64,000 nt of DNA from Marinobacter fonticola (GCF_008122265.1 NZ_CP043042.1:2914001-2978000); one strand, 5' to 3'; positions 18,118 through 28,116 are shown, numbered from the stretch's first letter. Translations and numbers: made by a program. Notes: generated from the letters alone by a model not told the origin.

Positions 18118-18144
18118 AAAAAAGGGCCTCTGAGAGGCCCTTTT
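18118..18144. terminator. Bidirectional intrinsic terminator after the dehydrogenase gene
   Basis: A stem GGGCCTC-TGA-GAGGCCC (18124-18140) is flanked by AAAAAA on the left and TTTT on the right, so it reads as a terminator on both strands. On the minus strand it ends the polysaccharide operon 40 bases after the UDP-HexNAc dehydrogenase stop and shields mvaT. Confidence 0.9.
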
Positions 18145-18183
18145 GAAATACGCTAAAACCTAAAATCCAGATCACATCACTTT

Positions 18184-19446
18184 TTACAAGCGCAGATGAG
18201 ATGCAGTTTTGGCAAACGTTCCTTTCAGATCATAGAAAACGCCACCCGATTTAAGGTACGAGCGAACTTCCGCGTCACCCATTTCAATATATTCACGGTG
18301 CGCCACAGTTAGGATAACGCCATCATAGGCTTGTTTTTCGGGCGATGCACAAAGCGATATACCATACTCGTGAACCGCCTCTTCATTACTGGCCCATGCA
18401 TCGGCGACATCCACTTGGCAGCCAAAATCTTTTAGCTCACGGACGACATCGATAACACGCGTATTGCGCAAATCAGGACAGTTTTCCTTGAAGGTAAACC
18501 CGAGAATCAATATCCGCGCGCCCGAAATTGTTTGCCCGGACCGAATCATTGCCTTGATCAGTTCAGACGCGGCATAAGCCCCCATGCCATCGTTAACCCG
18601 ACGACCCGCCAGAATCATTTCAGGATGATATCCCACGGACTGAGCCTTATGCGTCAAGTAGTAGGGATCAACGCCAATACAATGCCCGCCGACCAAACCC
18701 GGCTTGAACGGTAAGAAATTCCACTTGGTGCCCGCGGCCGCCAACACTTCATGGGTATCGATACCCAGGCGGGCAAAGATCATCGAGAGTTCGTTCATCA
18801 AAGCGATATTAACGTCGCGCTGGGTGTTCTCAATAACCTTGGCGGCTTCGGCAACTTTTATCGAGCTGGCTTTGTGCGTGCCAGCGGTGATGACCTCGGC
18901 GTATACCGCATCCACCTCATCGGCTATTTCAGGCGTTGAACCCGACGTTACCTTTTTAATACTCGTAACACGATGCTCTTTGTCGCCTGGGTTGATGCGC
19001 TCGGGACTATAACCGGCGTAGAAGTCCTGATTGAACTTCAGTCCCGAGAGTTTCTCAAGGACTGGAATACAAACTTCTTCAGTAGCGCCAGGATAGACCG
19101 TCGATTCGTAAATAACGATGTCGTCTTTCTTGAGCACCTTACCGACCGTTTCACTGGCCTTAACCAGCGGCGTCAGATCCGGCGACTTGAATTCATCGAT
19201 AGGGGTCGGAACGGTGACGATATAGATTTGGCAATCGGCGATGCCTTCCATAGAATCCGTAAAGGAAAGATGCTTGGACGCCGCCAGTTCGTCCTTCGAG
19301 ACCTCACGCGTAAAATCCATACCCTGTTTGAGTTCGGCAATTCGCTTCGTATTAATATCGAAACCAACCACTTCGCGCTTTTCACCAAAGGCTACGGCCA
19401 ACGGCAAGCCAACATAACCCAACCCAATGATTCCAATCTTCTTCAT
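18184..19446 (-). CDS. UDP-N-acetyl-hexosamine 6-dehydrogenase (WbpO/TviB type)
   Basis: An NAD-dependent dehydrogenase oxidising C6 of a UDP-N-acetylhexosamine to the uronic acid. The N-terminal Rossmann motif is [13 protein letters not shown] (5-17). The [12 protein letters not shown] and [12 protein letters not shown] (catalytic Cys near 264) motifs and C-terminal [15 protein letters not shown] are present. At 420 residues it fits WbpO/TviB. Because a WbpP-type C4 epimerase lies in the same locus, UDP-GalNAc to UDP-GalNAcA is the most likely reaction. The alternative is UDP-GlcNAcA (WbpA-like). It is the last gene of the main operon before a strong terminator. Confidence 0.9.
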   Translation of the reverse strand: MKKIGIIGLGYVGLPLAVAFGEKREVVGFDINTKRIAELKQGMDFTREVSKDELAASKHLSFTDSMEGIADCQIYIVTVPTPIDEFKSPDLTPLVKASETVGKVLKKDDIVIYESTVYPGATEEVCIPVLEKLSGLKFNQDFYAGYSPERINPGDKEHRVTSIKKVTSGSTPEIADEVDAVYAEVITAGTHKASSIKVAEAAKVIENTQRDVNIALMNELSMIFARLGIDTHEVLAAAGTKWNFLPFKPGLVGGHCIGVDPYYLTHKAQSVGYHPEMILAGRRVNDGMGAYAASELIKAMIRSGQTISGARILILGFTFKENCPDLRNTRVIDVVRELKDFGCQVDVADAWASNEEAVHEYGISLCASPEKQAYDGVILTVAHREYIEMGDAEVRSYLKSGGVFYDLKGTFAKTASHLRL

Positions 19447-19464
19447 GGTGACTCCTACCTACTA

Positions 19465-20880
19465 TCAGGGAACCAGAATCCGGCTCTTATATTTCGCTTC
19501 AAGGGTTTGCCGAAATGCCGCCTTAGCATCCGTGTCCCCATGTACAATTCTTATCTCTTCAGGAGCATCGGGAATACCCTCGATAAACCTGAGCAAATCA
19601 CTTCGCCCCGCGTGTGCGGAGTAGCCGCCGATCTGATGAATACGGGCGCGTATCGTGTAGCGCTCGCCATCCAATTCAACCCAACCGCCACGGGGACCGT
19701 ACTTAAGTATATCCCGCCCCGGGGTACCCGCGGCTTGATAACCGACAAACAACACGTCGTTGCGCGCGCCCGCCAACATCGCTTTCAAATAGTTCACTAC
19801 CCGGCCCCCCGCACACATCCCCGACCCCGCCAAGACGACGCAAGGACGGTGTGAGCGGGCCAGATAATCCACAGCATTCAAGTGGTCTTCGTGGCTATTG
19901 ATGACCGTAAGCTGCTCGAAAGAAAGCGGATGACGTCCTTGACGGACGACCTCTGTCGCTTCCGCATCCCAGTAAGGCTTGAGGTCGCGATAGATTCCAG
20001 TGAACTCCGCCGCCAGCGGCGAATCCACGACGATCTCAAGATCCTGCCAAGATACCTTACGCTCGCTGTCCTGCGAACCGCCCTGCTTTGAGACATCCTC
20101 GCTCCCGAATTCATGGATGAGGCTTTCTATCTCATAAAGCAGTTCCTGAGTACGCCCGATACTGAAAGCCGGTATAAGTACCGTACCGCCATCCGCCAAG
20201 GCGTTTTCCAGAATCGATTTCAAGCGGTACCGGCGCGTCTCCCGATCTTCGTGATCTTTATCCCCATAAGTGCTTTCGATAACCAGGCGATCTGCACGCT
20301 CTGGAGATGAAGGTTCCGGTAGCAACGGTGCGTGCGGCGCACCTAAATCTCCACTAAAGACGATACGCGTTTCCTGGTCGCCGGCTCGGGCATCGCACTC
20401 AATATAGGCCGAGCCCAAAATGTGCCCTGCCTGCTGCAAGCGAACAGAAAGCGAACCGTCACTCTCCTCGAACACTCGATGCCAACGACCGTAGGGAAGC
20501 GCCACCAGACGAGACCGAATCAGCCCCAGAACGCGATCGATCAAACGGCGATCCCGGGTAAAACCAATCTTCAGCGCATCCTCCAGAATTTCCGGAAGCA
20601 TGATCGCCGAAGGCTCCGAACAGATAATCGGGCCGTCAAAGCCCGCAGCCAATAGGTAAGGAATTCGGCCCACATGATCGATATGCACGTGAGTGACGAC
20701 CAACGCACGTATATGCTCGATGGGAAAATCAATGGCCAGGTTCGAAGCCGTGGCTGAATGCCCTTCCTCCTGCCCTTGAAAAAGCCCGCAATCAACGAGA
20801 ATACCGCTATTGCCGACCAATAATTCGTGGCAGGATCCCGTCACGCCGCGGGTGGCGCCGTGGTGTTTTATGTCAATCAC
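19465..20880 (-). CDS. Metallo-beta-lactamase fold beta-CASP nuclease-like protein
   Basis: A 471-residue protein with the MBL motif THVHIDHVGR (about 64-73), a VFSGDLG motif near 174-180 and the beta-CASP segment typical of CPSF/Ysh1 and RNase J relatives (LVIESTYGDKDHEDR, VLIPAFSIGRTQELLYE, VVLAGSGMCAGGRVVNYLK, HQIGGYSAHAGR). Such proteins cleave RNA. This one would act in the cytosol on unknown transcripts. It lies inside the polysaccharide operon, 18 bases upstream of the dehydrogenase gene and 42 bases after wbpM, on the same strand. A sugar-related role is not suggested by the sequence. Confidence 0.88.
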   Translation of the reverse strand: MIDIKHHGATRGVTGSCHELLVGNSGILVDCGLFQGQEEGHSATASNLAIDFPIEHIRALVVTHVHIDHVGRIPYLLAAGFDGPIICSEPSAIMLPEILEDALKIGFTRDRRLIDRVLGLIRSRLVALPYGRWHRVFEESDGSLSVRLQQAGHILGSAYIECDARAGDQETRIVFSGDLGAPHAPLLPEPSSPERADRLVIESTYGDKDHEDRETRRYRLKSILENALADGGTVLIPAFSIGRTQELLYEIESLIHEFGSEDVSKQGGSQDSERKVSWQDLEIVVDSPLAAEFTGIYRDLKPYWDAEATEVVRQGRHPLSFEQLTVINSHEDHLNAVDYLARSHRPCVVLAGSGMCAGGRVVNYLKAMLAGARNDVLFVGYQAAGTPGRDILKYGPRGGWVELDGERYTIRARIHQIGGYSAHAGRSDLLRFIEGIPDAPEEIRIVHGDTDAKAAFRQTLEAKYKSRILVP

Positions 20881-20922
20881 TTCAACGTTCCCTGTTGACC
20901 GTCATCCACAATATGAAAAAAG

Positions 20923-22857
20923 TCAGTGAGGCAACTGCCTGACCGTCGCCTCACTCAATTGAACTACCTGCTCACCCCCATTGCTCCACACGAGATCGAC
21001 CATGTCGCCGTTGGGTGAATAACCCGTGGGGGCTTCCCGCAGAAGATCGATAACGCCTCCGCAATCGAAACTCTGACTGGCGAGGGTCAGCTTTTTCAAA
21101 AGCAACTCTACCTCGGGCCACTGCATGGAGACTTCCCGTGCCATCATGATACGCGGATGACTGGTACCTTGGGGGCTATTACCGATCAGAAGTTCTTCGA
21201 AGAGCTTTTCTCCAGGCCTTAGACCGGTAAACATCACCTCAATATCACCCTCCGGGTTGTCTTGCGTTCTTTCCTCAAGCCCCATCAGATGAATCATTTT
21301 CCGCGCGAGTTCGGCTATTTTTACGGGCTCGCCCATATCCAACACGAACACTTCTCCCCCGCTCGCCATACTCCCCGCCTGCAGCACGAGCTGGCTGGCC
21401 TCGGGAATCGTCATAAAGTAGCGGATAATATCCGGGTGCGTTACCGTAATAGGCCCACCATCGCGAATCTGATCGCGGAAAAGAGGAACAACCGATCCAG
21501 AAGATCCCAGCACATTGCCAAACCGCACCATTGAAAAGCAGGTATTGCTCTGGCGTTCCGCCAGGCCCTGAAGTACCAGTTCGGCTAATCTTTTAGAGGC
21601 TCCCATCACATTGGTGGGACGCACCGCCTTATCCGTAGAAATCAGAACAAAACGCTGCACACCTGCGCTGATAGCGGCTTCTGCCATGTGCCAAGTACCG
21701 AATACGTTGTTCTGGATGCCTTCAATAATATTGTGCTCCACCAACGGAACGTGTTTGTACGCCGCTGCGTGATAGACTGTCTCGATACCAAACGTCCGCA
21801 TGACCGCCTCGCACCGGCGGCGATGGCACACACTGCCTAAAAGCGGATGAATCTCTACCTGCAAGCCTTCTACACGGTTTATCGACTCCAGCTCACGCTC
21901 AATGGAATAGAGAGAGAACTCCGACTGTTCAAATAGCACGAGGCGCGCGGGCTTGTGACGGATAATCTGACGGCAGAGCTCCGAACCAATGGAACCGCCG
22001 GCGCCGCTTACCATGACCGACTTGCCGTAGAGACTCTGAGCGACAATGGCATTTTCCGGGAGTACCGGATCCCTCCCCAACAGGTCCTCAATATCCAAAT
22101 CGCGAATATCATTGATGCGCGCCTGCCCGGTAACGAGCTCAGACATGGAGGGCACGGTCTGTACGGGAATAGCCAGCGGTTCTAGCTGTTTAAGCAGCCG
22201 CTTTCGGTCGACTTTGGAGTTGGGATCAAGGGCCAGCAGAATCCGCTGAACACGGCTCCGATCAACCTCTTTGGCGATATGTTTGATATCGACGACGGGC
22301 AAACCGTTAACGGTCGACTTATGGTTGGCGCGTGTAAATGTCAGGAAAACCACCGGACGGTATTCGGTACCTTGCGCAAGCGCTGAGGCTAGCTGCATCC
22401 CCGTCTCACCGGCACCGACAATGGCGACACGTTCTTTACTGAGTATGCGTGGGCGATTCACGAGCATTCGAACGCCCAAGCGTGTACCGCTAACGAAGAT
22501 GAAAGCCACAGCGCCATAGATAATAGGCACTGACCGCGGTACGAACGCCTGGAGCAAATAGCCCAAAACAATAAGGGTTAGGCTTGAAGCCACGACACCA
22601 TAAATTATCGTTAGAAATGCCCTGTCACCCAGATAGCGGATAACGGCACGGTACAGGCCGAGCCTTATGAAGATAACTATAGTAATAGCTACGGTAATGG
22701 CGGCGACAGTGAATTGCTCTTGGGATGGAACCCAAACATTTTGCTCCAAACGCAATGCGAAAGCCGCCCAGACTGCAAAGAATAGGAAAAAAGCGTCAGA
22801 GAAAACGGATATTAACCGCTTATAAACGCGGGGTAAGTTTAGGAAGACATTAATCAT
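20923..22857 (-). CDS. wbpM: Nucleoside-diphosphate-sugar 4,6-dehydratase, membrane type (WbpM-like)
   Basis: A 644-residue protein of the WbpM/FlaA1-extended family. It has four predicted transmembrane helices in the first 120 residues, a first Rossmann-like CoA/NAD-binding region with GAGETGMQLA (about 147-156), and a second catalytic SDR domain with GAGGSIGSELCRQI (about 289-302). The AAYKHVPLVE motif carries the altered active-site residues of UDP-GlcNAc 4,6-dehydratases. It makes UDP-4-keto-6-deoxy-GlcNAc, feeding UDP-QuiNAc or UDP-FucNAc. It abuts the small phosphoglycosyl transferase gene by one base. Confidence 0.93.
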   Translation of the reverse strand: MINVFLNLPRVYKRLISVFSDAFFLFFAVWAAFALRLEQNVWVPSQEQFTVAAITVAITIVIFIRLGLYRAVIRYLGDRAFLTIIYGVVASSLTLIVLGYLLQAFVPRSVPIIYGAVAFIFVSGTRLGVRMLVNRPRILSKERVAIVGAGETGMQLASALAQGTEYRPVVFLTFTRANHKSTVNGLPVVDIKHIAKEVDRSRVQRILLALDPNSKVDRKRLLKQLEPLAIPVQTVPSMSELVTGQARINDIRDLDIEDLLGRDPVLPENAIVAQSLYGKSVMVSGAGGSIGSELCRQIIRHKPARLVLFEQSEFSLYSIERELESINRVEGLQVEIHPLLGSVCHRRRCEAVMRTFGIETVYHAAAYKHVPLVEHNIIEGIQNNVFGTWHMAEAAISAGVQRFVLISTDKAVRPTNVMGASKRLAELVLQGLAERQSNTCFSMVRFGNVLGSSGSVVPLFRDQIRDGGPITVTHPDIIRYFMTIPEASQLVLQAGSMASGGEVFVLDMGEPVKIAELARKMIHLMGLEERTQDNPEGDIEVMFTGLRPGEKLFEELLIGNSPQGTSHPRIMMAREVSMQWPEVELLLKKLTLASQSFDCGGVIDLLREAPTGYSPNGDMVDLVWSNGGEQVVQLSEATVRQLPH

Positions 22858-22858
22858 A

Positions 22859-23410
22859 TTAGCCCTTTACACGGTCTCCCGAGCCCTTGCCTAGCAAGGT
22901 CATATAAATATATCGAAAGTAGTATTTGATACTCAGCTCAGCTAACAGCTTAGCATCGGTTTCCGCCAGCAAGCGCGGAGTCGACATGTCAATGTTGTTA
23001 ACTTGCGCCAAGCCGGTGATCCCCGGTCTTATACCGTAGACCCCCCGAGCGTCTCGCTCGGCAATCAACTCTTCCTGGCTAAAAAGACAGGGGCGAGGAC
23101 CGACCAGGCTCATGTCGCCTTTCAACACATTCCAGAGCTGGGGCAACTCGTCCAGTTTGGTTCGCCGAAGAAAACGACCGAATTTCGTGATAGAAGAACC
23201 GCTGGCAAGATGACTTGCTACCGATGCAGTATCGACCTTCATGGTACGGAACTTTACTAGAGTAAAAGATTGCTTATACCGCCCCACTCGCTTCTGCCTG
23301 AACAGAGGGGAGCCTGTGTCACACAGCCCTAATACATAAAGAAGGATCAGCATGGGGAGACCAACAACCAATCCGAATAGAGCAAACAGTAAATCCAGAC
23401 AACGAATCAA
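22859..23410 (-). CDS. Initiating sugar-1-phosphate transferase (monotopic PGT)
   Basis: A 183-residue bacterial sugar transferase (PF02397 family). It has one N-terminal re-entrant hydrophobic helix (LLFALFGLVVGLPMLILLYV, residues 6-25), the FRQKRVGR block, the FRTMK motif, KLDELPQLWNVLKGDMSLVGPRP (with the catalytic Asp-Glu pair in LDELPQ), and the GITGLAQV motif. It transfers a sugar-1-phosphate from a UDP-sugar to undecaprenyl phosphate, starting the repeat unit. The small PglC/WreU-like size and its position beside a WbpM-type dehydratase and a 4-reductase suggest QuiNAc as the first sugar. Confidence 0.9.
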   Translation of the reverse strand: MIRCLDLLFALFGLVVGLPMLILLYVLGLCDTGSPLFRQKRVGRYKQSFTLVKFRTMKVDTASVASHLASGSSITKFGRFLRRTKLDELPQLWNVLKGDMSLVGPRPCLFSQEELIAERDARGVYGIRPGITGLAQVNNIDMSTPRLLAETDAKLLAELSIKYYFRYIYMTLLGKGSGDRVKG

Positions 23411-23411
23411 G

Positions 23412-24371
23412 TTATTTATCCTGATAGCCAGTAAAACAACGTTTTAGCCCTTCTTCTACAGAGAAGGGGGGAGTCCAGCCGAGCAGTTCACGATTTTTCG
23501 ATATATCCACTTGCAGCGAACCAAGCAGTCGCCGAGCCATTGCCCTCTTACCTAAAAGAGCAGCACTGAATTCAAGCAGCCCCTCAGGCACAGGAATGAG
23601 CCGTGCTCTCTTTCCATCGGCTTCAGCCAAGGTTCGCAGAAGCTCTGTAGTAGACAGGTCCCTGCCATCACTTACCAGAAATACCTGATTCGCAGCAGCT
23701 GGATGATCCAGACAGGCAATAATCAAATCTACCAGGTTATCCAAGCCAACCAGGGATCGTTTGTTGCTAATAGCTCCAAAAGGTAACGGCAACCCTTTCT
23801 GAACCAGCCTTATAAGGCTGGCGAAGTTACCCTTTACCCCCGGGCCATACACCAAGGTTGGGCGGATGACGACAATCTCCATGCCAGTTTCTCTACCTAT
23901 AGCCCAGAGCTTTTGCTCGGCTTCCAGCTTGGAAATACCGTATGGATCATCAGTAGCCACGAGATCACTCGCTGTAAACGGTTTGCCAGGATTCGTCTGT
24001 TCGCCGTTCACTTTAATGGAACTGATAAAAACAAACCGTCGGACCCCAGCAGCCGCTGATTGCCGGGCAAGACTCTCAGTGCCATCTACATTAATTTTGC
24101 GGAACTCGCTGAGAGGGTCAACCGCATTATCTTGCATAATGTGTGCACGGGCGGCTGTGTGAACGACTAACTGTTTGCCATTCAAAGCTGACGACCAGTC
24201 GGTTTTACCATGAATGGCACCAATCGCCGTCAAATTATTGGTTGTACTTTTGTTGGCGGCACGAACTGAACCTGAAGCATTAAAGTTATCACTCGTACGA
24301 AGTCTATTCAGGAGAAAACGACCAACGAATCCGTTCGCACCGGTTACAAGAGCGTTAGGCTTTTCAAACAT
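23412..24371 (-). CDS. NAD-dependent epimerase/reductase, probable 4-reductase
   Basis: A 319-residue extended SDR protein. The NAD-binding motif is ALVTGANGFVGRFLLNRL (key TGANGFVG, 11-18), and the catalytic YGISK is near residue 143. C-terminal half VPEGLLEFSAALLGKRAMARRLLGSLQVD resembles WbpV/WreQ-type UDP-2-acetamido-2,6-dideoxy-4-hexulose 4-reductases (key VPEGLLEF). Together with the WbpM-like dehydratase it would make UDP-QuiNAc. A Gne-type 4-epimerase is the alternative. It overlaps the upstream glycosyltransferase gene by eight bases. Confidence 0.85.
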   Translation of the reverse strand: MFEKPNALVTGANGFVGRFLLNRLRTSDNFNASGSVRAANKSTTNNLTAIGAIHGKTDWSSALNGKQLVVHTAARAHIMQDNAVDPLSEFRKINVDGTESLARQSAAAGVRRFVFISSIKVNGEQTNPGKPFTASDLVATDDPYGISKLEAEQKLWAIGRETGMEIVVIRPTLVYGPGVKGNFASLIRLVQKGLPLPFGAISNKRSLVGLDNLVDLIIACLDHPAAANQVFLVSDGRDLSTTELLRTLAEADGKRARLIPVPEGLLEFSAALLGKRAMARRLLGSLQVDISKNRELLGWTPPFSVEEGLKRCFTGYQDK

Positions 24372-25494
24372 TGGACAGCAACTCGCGATAAATATTCAGA
24401 TGCTGGTCTACTATTTTTTCGATGGCAAATTCTCTCTCGGCCAACTCTCGACCAGCCCTACCCATCTGGATACGCCGCTCACGGCAATTAACCAAAATTT
24501 GAATCGCATCCGCCAAGGCAACGGAGTTCTTTACCGGCACCAGTACGCCCGTAACCTCCGGCTCGATGGCATCGCGGCAACCGGGAACATCAGTGGTAAC
24601 TACAGCGCGACCGCACGCTGCAGCCTCAACCAACCCCTTGGGTAGACCCTCCCTGTAGGAAGGTAGGCAAACAATATGTGAAGCCGCGTACTCAGCAGCT
24701 ATATCGCTCCGATATCCGGGAAGCTCGACAACGCCCTCTTTTCGCCACGACGTAACTTGCTCCTCGGTCACACTTGACGGATTGCCTGAATCAACAGAAC
24801 CGATAAGCCGCATTCGCACTAGAACCCCACGTTCCTCAAGCAATCGTGCTGCTTCCACAAACTCGAAAACGCCTTTATCCCGCAACAACCTTGAAGCCAT
24901 CGCCACCACAGGCGTACCCTCTGGCTCCGGCAAAAGGGAATATCCACCCAAATCCACACCAGAGCCTCTTATCATTCGCACCTCAGCTTGGCGCAACGCT
25001 CCCAGTTTAAGTAATGCGTTTCGATCATCTGGGTTCTGAAAAATAACCGAGAGACGATTTTGGCTGAGAGCCAATCGATAAAGCAATGAGACCAGCCATC
25101 GCCTTACTCTTGCCGCCCCGACGTCCATAAACACTGTACCCAATCCCGAAACCGCAGCCACGGTTGCCCTAACACCGGCGAGTTTTGCCGCAATACCACC
25201 ATAGAGCAAGGGCTTAATCGTAATCAGATGCACCAAGTCGGGCTTCAATTCTGAAAAAAGCTGATAAATCGCAAAAATTGAGCGAATCTCACGGAATGGA
25301 TTTTGACCACTTCGAGCAAGCGGAATTACGTGGTGGTCAAATCCAAGCTCTAAAATATTCCTGACACCACCGCCAGCGGCGGTTGCCACGTGGACCTCGT
25401 AGCCCGCCTGTCTAGCAGCCAAAGCGATCGGTAGACGGTGGGATAGAAAAAATTCGGGAGCATTTACTACAAAAAGGAGTTTCTTCACAAACAT
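24364..25494 (-). CDS. Glycosyltransferase family 4
   Basis: A retaining GT-B glycosyltransferase of about 376 residues, cytosolic or peripheral. It opens with KKLLFVVNAPEFFLSHRLP, typical of WbpU/WbnK-like enzymes, and has the C-terminal donor-binding motif SYREGLPKGLVEAAACGRAVVTTDVPGC (key EGLPKGLVEAAACG, with the two EX7E glutamates). It adds a sugar to the lipid-linked repeat unit. The start at 25494 (MFVKKLLF) is chosen over 25512, and both have weak ribosome-binding sites. It follows an unusual 300-base gap in the operon. Confidence 0.88.
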   Translation of the reverse strand: MFVKKLLFVVNAPEFFLSHRLPIALAARQAGYEVHVATAAGGGVRNILELGFDHHVIPLARSGQNPFREIRSIFAIYQLFSELKPDLVHLITIKPLLYGGIAAKLAGVRATVAAVSGLGTVFMDVGAARVRRWLVSLLYRLALSQNRLSVIFQNPDDRNALLKLGALRQAEVRMIRGSGVDLGGYSLLPEPEGTPVVAMASRLLRDKGVFEFVEAARLLEERGVLVRMRLIGSVDSGNPSSVTEEQVTSWRKEGVVELPGYRSDIAAEYAASHIVCLPSYREGLPKGLVEAAACGRAVVTTDVPGCRDAIEPEVTGVLVPVKNSVALADAIQILVNCRERRIQMGRAGRELAEREFAIEKIVDQHLNIYRELLSNV

Positions 25495-25512
25495 TTTACT
25501 CAAGCAAAGCAT

Positions 25513-25807
25513 GAAATCCCAAGCGACTCGACAAACTGAGGCGGACCCGACTAGTTGGGCTAGCTTGATGATACTACTTAGGCCTGGGTCGAGGGTTGTT
25601 GGTAGTACACCGCATCCCGTGTCTGGTATTCAGCTTACATTTTTCACTATTGATTCTTATTGTTGTGGAGATTAACTTTCAGAGCTTAGGCAACCTCAAA
25701 ATTTTGGGATCCACTATAAACACTTTCTAATCTCTCTCTCGACTTGCAGCAAGCTGTGTATTGCTGGCTAAGCGTGTAGAACCCAAATCCAAGAGGACCC
25801 ACTCAAA
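25513..25807. other. Non-coding gap inside the polysaccharide operon
   Basis: A spacer of 295 bases with no credible ORF, repeat or terminator. Elsewhere genes of this operon overlap or lie within a few bases of each other. The base composition changes here from the GC-richer side (below 25.5 kb) to the AT-rich core (above 25.8 kb), so it may mark a recombination junction. Confidence 0.5.
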
Positions 25808-26890
25808 TTAGCCTAAATATATCTCATAATATTTTTCAACATTTGAATGAAGCGAGAACCTATTAACTATATGAGCCCTAGCAAGACAGCTATTTTTAGC
25901 ATAGTCTTGTTCATCAACTTTACACGCCTTTTCTATAGCATTACTTAAAGCTACATCATCACCTGGTTTTACTAGAGCCCCATACTCATCAACAATTTCC
26001 GAAACGCCCCCACAATCCGTAGCTACAACGTATCGTCCACACGCCATAGCCTCGGCAACCACTAAGCCGAAGCCCTCCCATGCGGAAGACAGAACAAATA
26101 CATCTGTAGCTGCCATAACTTCATTAACATCACTGCGAAGACCAAGAAATTTTATCTTATCCTTCACATTTAGGGTATCTGCGAGCTTCTCTAGATCTTC
26201 TAAAAGCGGACCGTCTCCGACAATTAGTAGTTTAAAGTTCTCTAATTTACGTTTTAGTCTAGCTATCGCACGCAAAAGTGTAGGGTAATCTTTTGGCCTA
26301 TCAAGACGTCCAACAGCCAGTAAAACCTTACACCCATCAACCTTTTCTTCACTGCGAATCTTTGCCCTGGATTTATAACTAAATTTGAACTTATCGACAT
26401 CTATACCATTTGATACTAAAACCATTCTACTCTCTGGCACGGCCTTTTTATCAACAAACGATTTCACTGCACTAGCACTGACATTGGTAGAAACATCAGT
26501 CAAAAAATCCGTAACACGATAAGCAATCATACGCATTCGCCCACCCTCATAACTACTATGAGCAGTAGTAATGAGACGCGGAATTTTTATCGTTAACCTC
26601 AATAAACGACTAATAATATTCGCATGAACCATATGGGAATGAACTACATCGGGACGAAAATCAACTATCAACCTACGTAGCTTAAAATAGCATCGTAAAA
26701 AATCTCTTCCAGACATTAGACCAATAAAAACAACTTCCACATCAGCATTCTTTGGCAAAACGACAGCATTCCCTGTCAAATAAGCAATTTTCACTTGGTG
26801 TCCATCTTGCGCAAGGGAGTCTGACAAATTAACAACAACATTCTCTGCCCCACCCATGCCAAGGCCAGTGATAACCTGTAAAATTTTCAT
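25808..26890 (-). CDS. Glycosyltransferase family 4, AT-rich
   Basis: A 360-residue GT-B enzyme. The N-terminus MKILQVITGLGMGGAENVVVNL is the classic GT4 start (key GLGMGGAE). VDGCKVLLAVGRLDRPKDYPTLLRA (key VGRLDRPKDYPTLL) begins the second Rossmann domain, and SSAWEGFGLVVAEAMACGRYVVATDCGG carries the EX7E motif (key EGFGLVVAEAMACG). It acts on the cytoplasmic face of the membrane in repeat-unit assembly. Codon use is strongly A/T-biased compared with genes outside 25.8-29.1 kb. It sits five bases from the wzy-like gene. Confidence 0.9.
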   Translation of the reverse strand: MKILQVITGLGMGGAENVVVNLSDSLAQDGHQVKIAYLTGNAVVLPKNADVEVVFIGLMSGRDFLRCYFKLRRLIVDFRPDVVHSHMVHANIISRLLRLTIKIPRLITTAHSSYEGGRMRMIAYRVTDFLTDVSTNVSASAVKSFVDKKAVPESRMVLVSNGIDVDKFKFSYKSRAKIRSEEKVDGCKVLLAVGRLDRPKDYPTLLRAIARLKRKLENFKLLIVGDGPLLEDLEKLADTLNVKDKIKFLGLRSDVNEVMAATDVFVLSSAWEGFGLVVAEAMACGRYVVATDCGGVSEIVDEYGALVKPGDDVALSNAIEKACKVDEQDYAKNSCLARAHIVNRFSLHSNVEKYYEIYLG

Positions 26891-26895
26891 GCGCT

Positions 26896-28116
26896 TTAAC
26901 CATCTTCCGTCGGGTGAAAAACGTAAGATCTAGTAAAATATCGACACAGGAAGAAAAAAGTAAAATAATAGGCTGCCATACCTTGCGCATTATTATACAA
27001 AAACAAGCCTTTAAAATGAAAAACCAAAACCGCAAAGACCACCAGCGTAACAAAAAAAGGACTTTTTTTAAAAAAAGTTAACACAAAAACAAGCAGCAAG
27101 CTTAGCTTTATAGCCAAGAAAAGCACGCCACCGAATAAAACGTCCTGCATATAGCCAGCATCTGTATAAATAAACGTTCCGTCATTTACGGAGCCCCTCC
27201 CTATTAGGAAAGCATAATCGCCTGGCCAGAAATACATCTGATTAACCAAATAAGCGCCGGAAGCATCATCGAAAAAGTAGAAAAAGCTAAGCATCCACGC
27301 TTTATATGACTGAAGTGCAGGCAACTCAATTACTAAATAGAGGATAACTGCTCCGACCACCGAAAGAAGCACAAAATAGATAAACCTAGATTTAAGAATG
27401 TAAAAAAAAGCGGGAGCCAAAGCAAAGAAAGAGGTCCTAGCCGCAATAAATCCTGCAACAGAGCAAAAAGACAGGAGAACCAAGAGCAGGACATTATTCG
27501 ATCTAAACTTAACTAAATAATAAGAAAACAACAACACGATCAAGCCATAAGCCGTCCCAATACTATAATAACCCGAGCCAGATACAAAGGAGTCACGATA
27601 AGGATTATTGCCCAGACTATCACTTATCACCTCACCTCTAAAATATTCTAGAAACGTAAAATAATCCGGAAAAGTCCCCGAAACAAAGTTCACCACTACA
27701 TTTAAAGCATATACAAAAAAAAGCGAATAAATATAAAACTTTAAACCTCTATCAGCATAGAAAATCAAGAAAACAAACAGGCAAGCCAAGAACACAAAAA
27801 AAGCTTTAAACCAAGACAAGACAAACTCTAAATTGCCACCATAACTTAAAATAGTTCTAAATATTATAAAAGCGAAAGCAACCAAGAATACCACTAACAA
27901 GGGTAGACTTTGCTTGAAAATCGTTCTGACAACATGGTCAGAAGCCTGAAGTTTAATCGCTAGCGGCAACAAAAGGAAAATAGCTACTAAAAAAGTAAAA
28001 CCAACACCATTTGGCAAGAAAGGAACTTGCGGATCAAACGCCACTAAAAAAAGAAGTGATATTGAAAAACAGGACTTAATACCTCCTAAAGGCACTTGAG
28101 AAAAAACCAGACCCAC
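26896..28116 (-). CDS. wzy: O-antigen/polysaccharide polymerase-like membrane protein
   Basis: A 406-residue protein that is almost entirely hydrophobic, with roughly ten to twelve predicted membrane helices and one long periplasmic loop (about residues 140-200, including FPDYFTFLEYFRGEVISDS). This is the normal picture of a Wzy polymerase, which joins lipid-linked repeat units in the periplasm. Wzy proteins share little sequence, so the call rests on topology, length and its place between wzx and glycosyltransferase genes. It is AT-rich, as wzy genes usually are. Confidence 0.75.
   Translation of the reverse strand: MGLVFSQVPLGGIKSCFSISLLFLVAFDPQVPFLPNGVGFTFLVAIFLLLPLAIKLQASDHVVRTIFKQSLPLLVVFLVAFAFIIFRTILSYGGNLEFVLSWFKAFFVFLACLFVFLIFYADRGLKFYIYSLFFVYALNVVVNFVSGTFPDYFTFLEYFRGEVISDSLGNNPYRDSFVSGSGYYSIGTAYGLIVLLFSYYLVKFRSNNVLLLVLLSFCSVAGFIAARTSFFALAPAFFYILKSRFIYFVLLSVVGAVILYLVIELPALQSYKAWMLSFFYFFDDASGAYLVNQMYFWPGDYAFLIGRGSVNDGTFIYTDAGYMQDVLFGGVLFLAIKLSLLLVFVLTFFKKSPFFVTLVVFAVLVFHFKGLFLYNNAQGMAAYYFTFFFLCRYFTRSYVFHPTEDG

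Noticed and set aside
18973..19854. 293-residue plus-strand ORF over the dehydrogenase and nuclease genes
   Set aside because: Antisense to two firmly called genes. No start signal or family.
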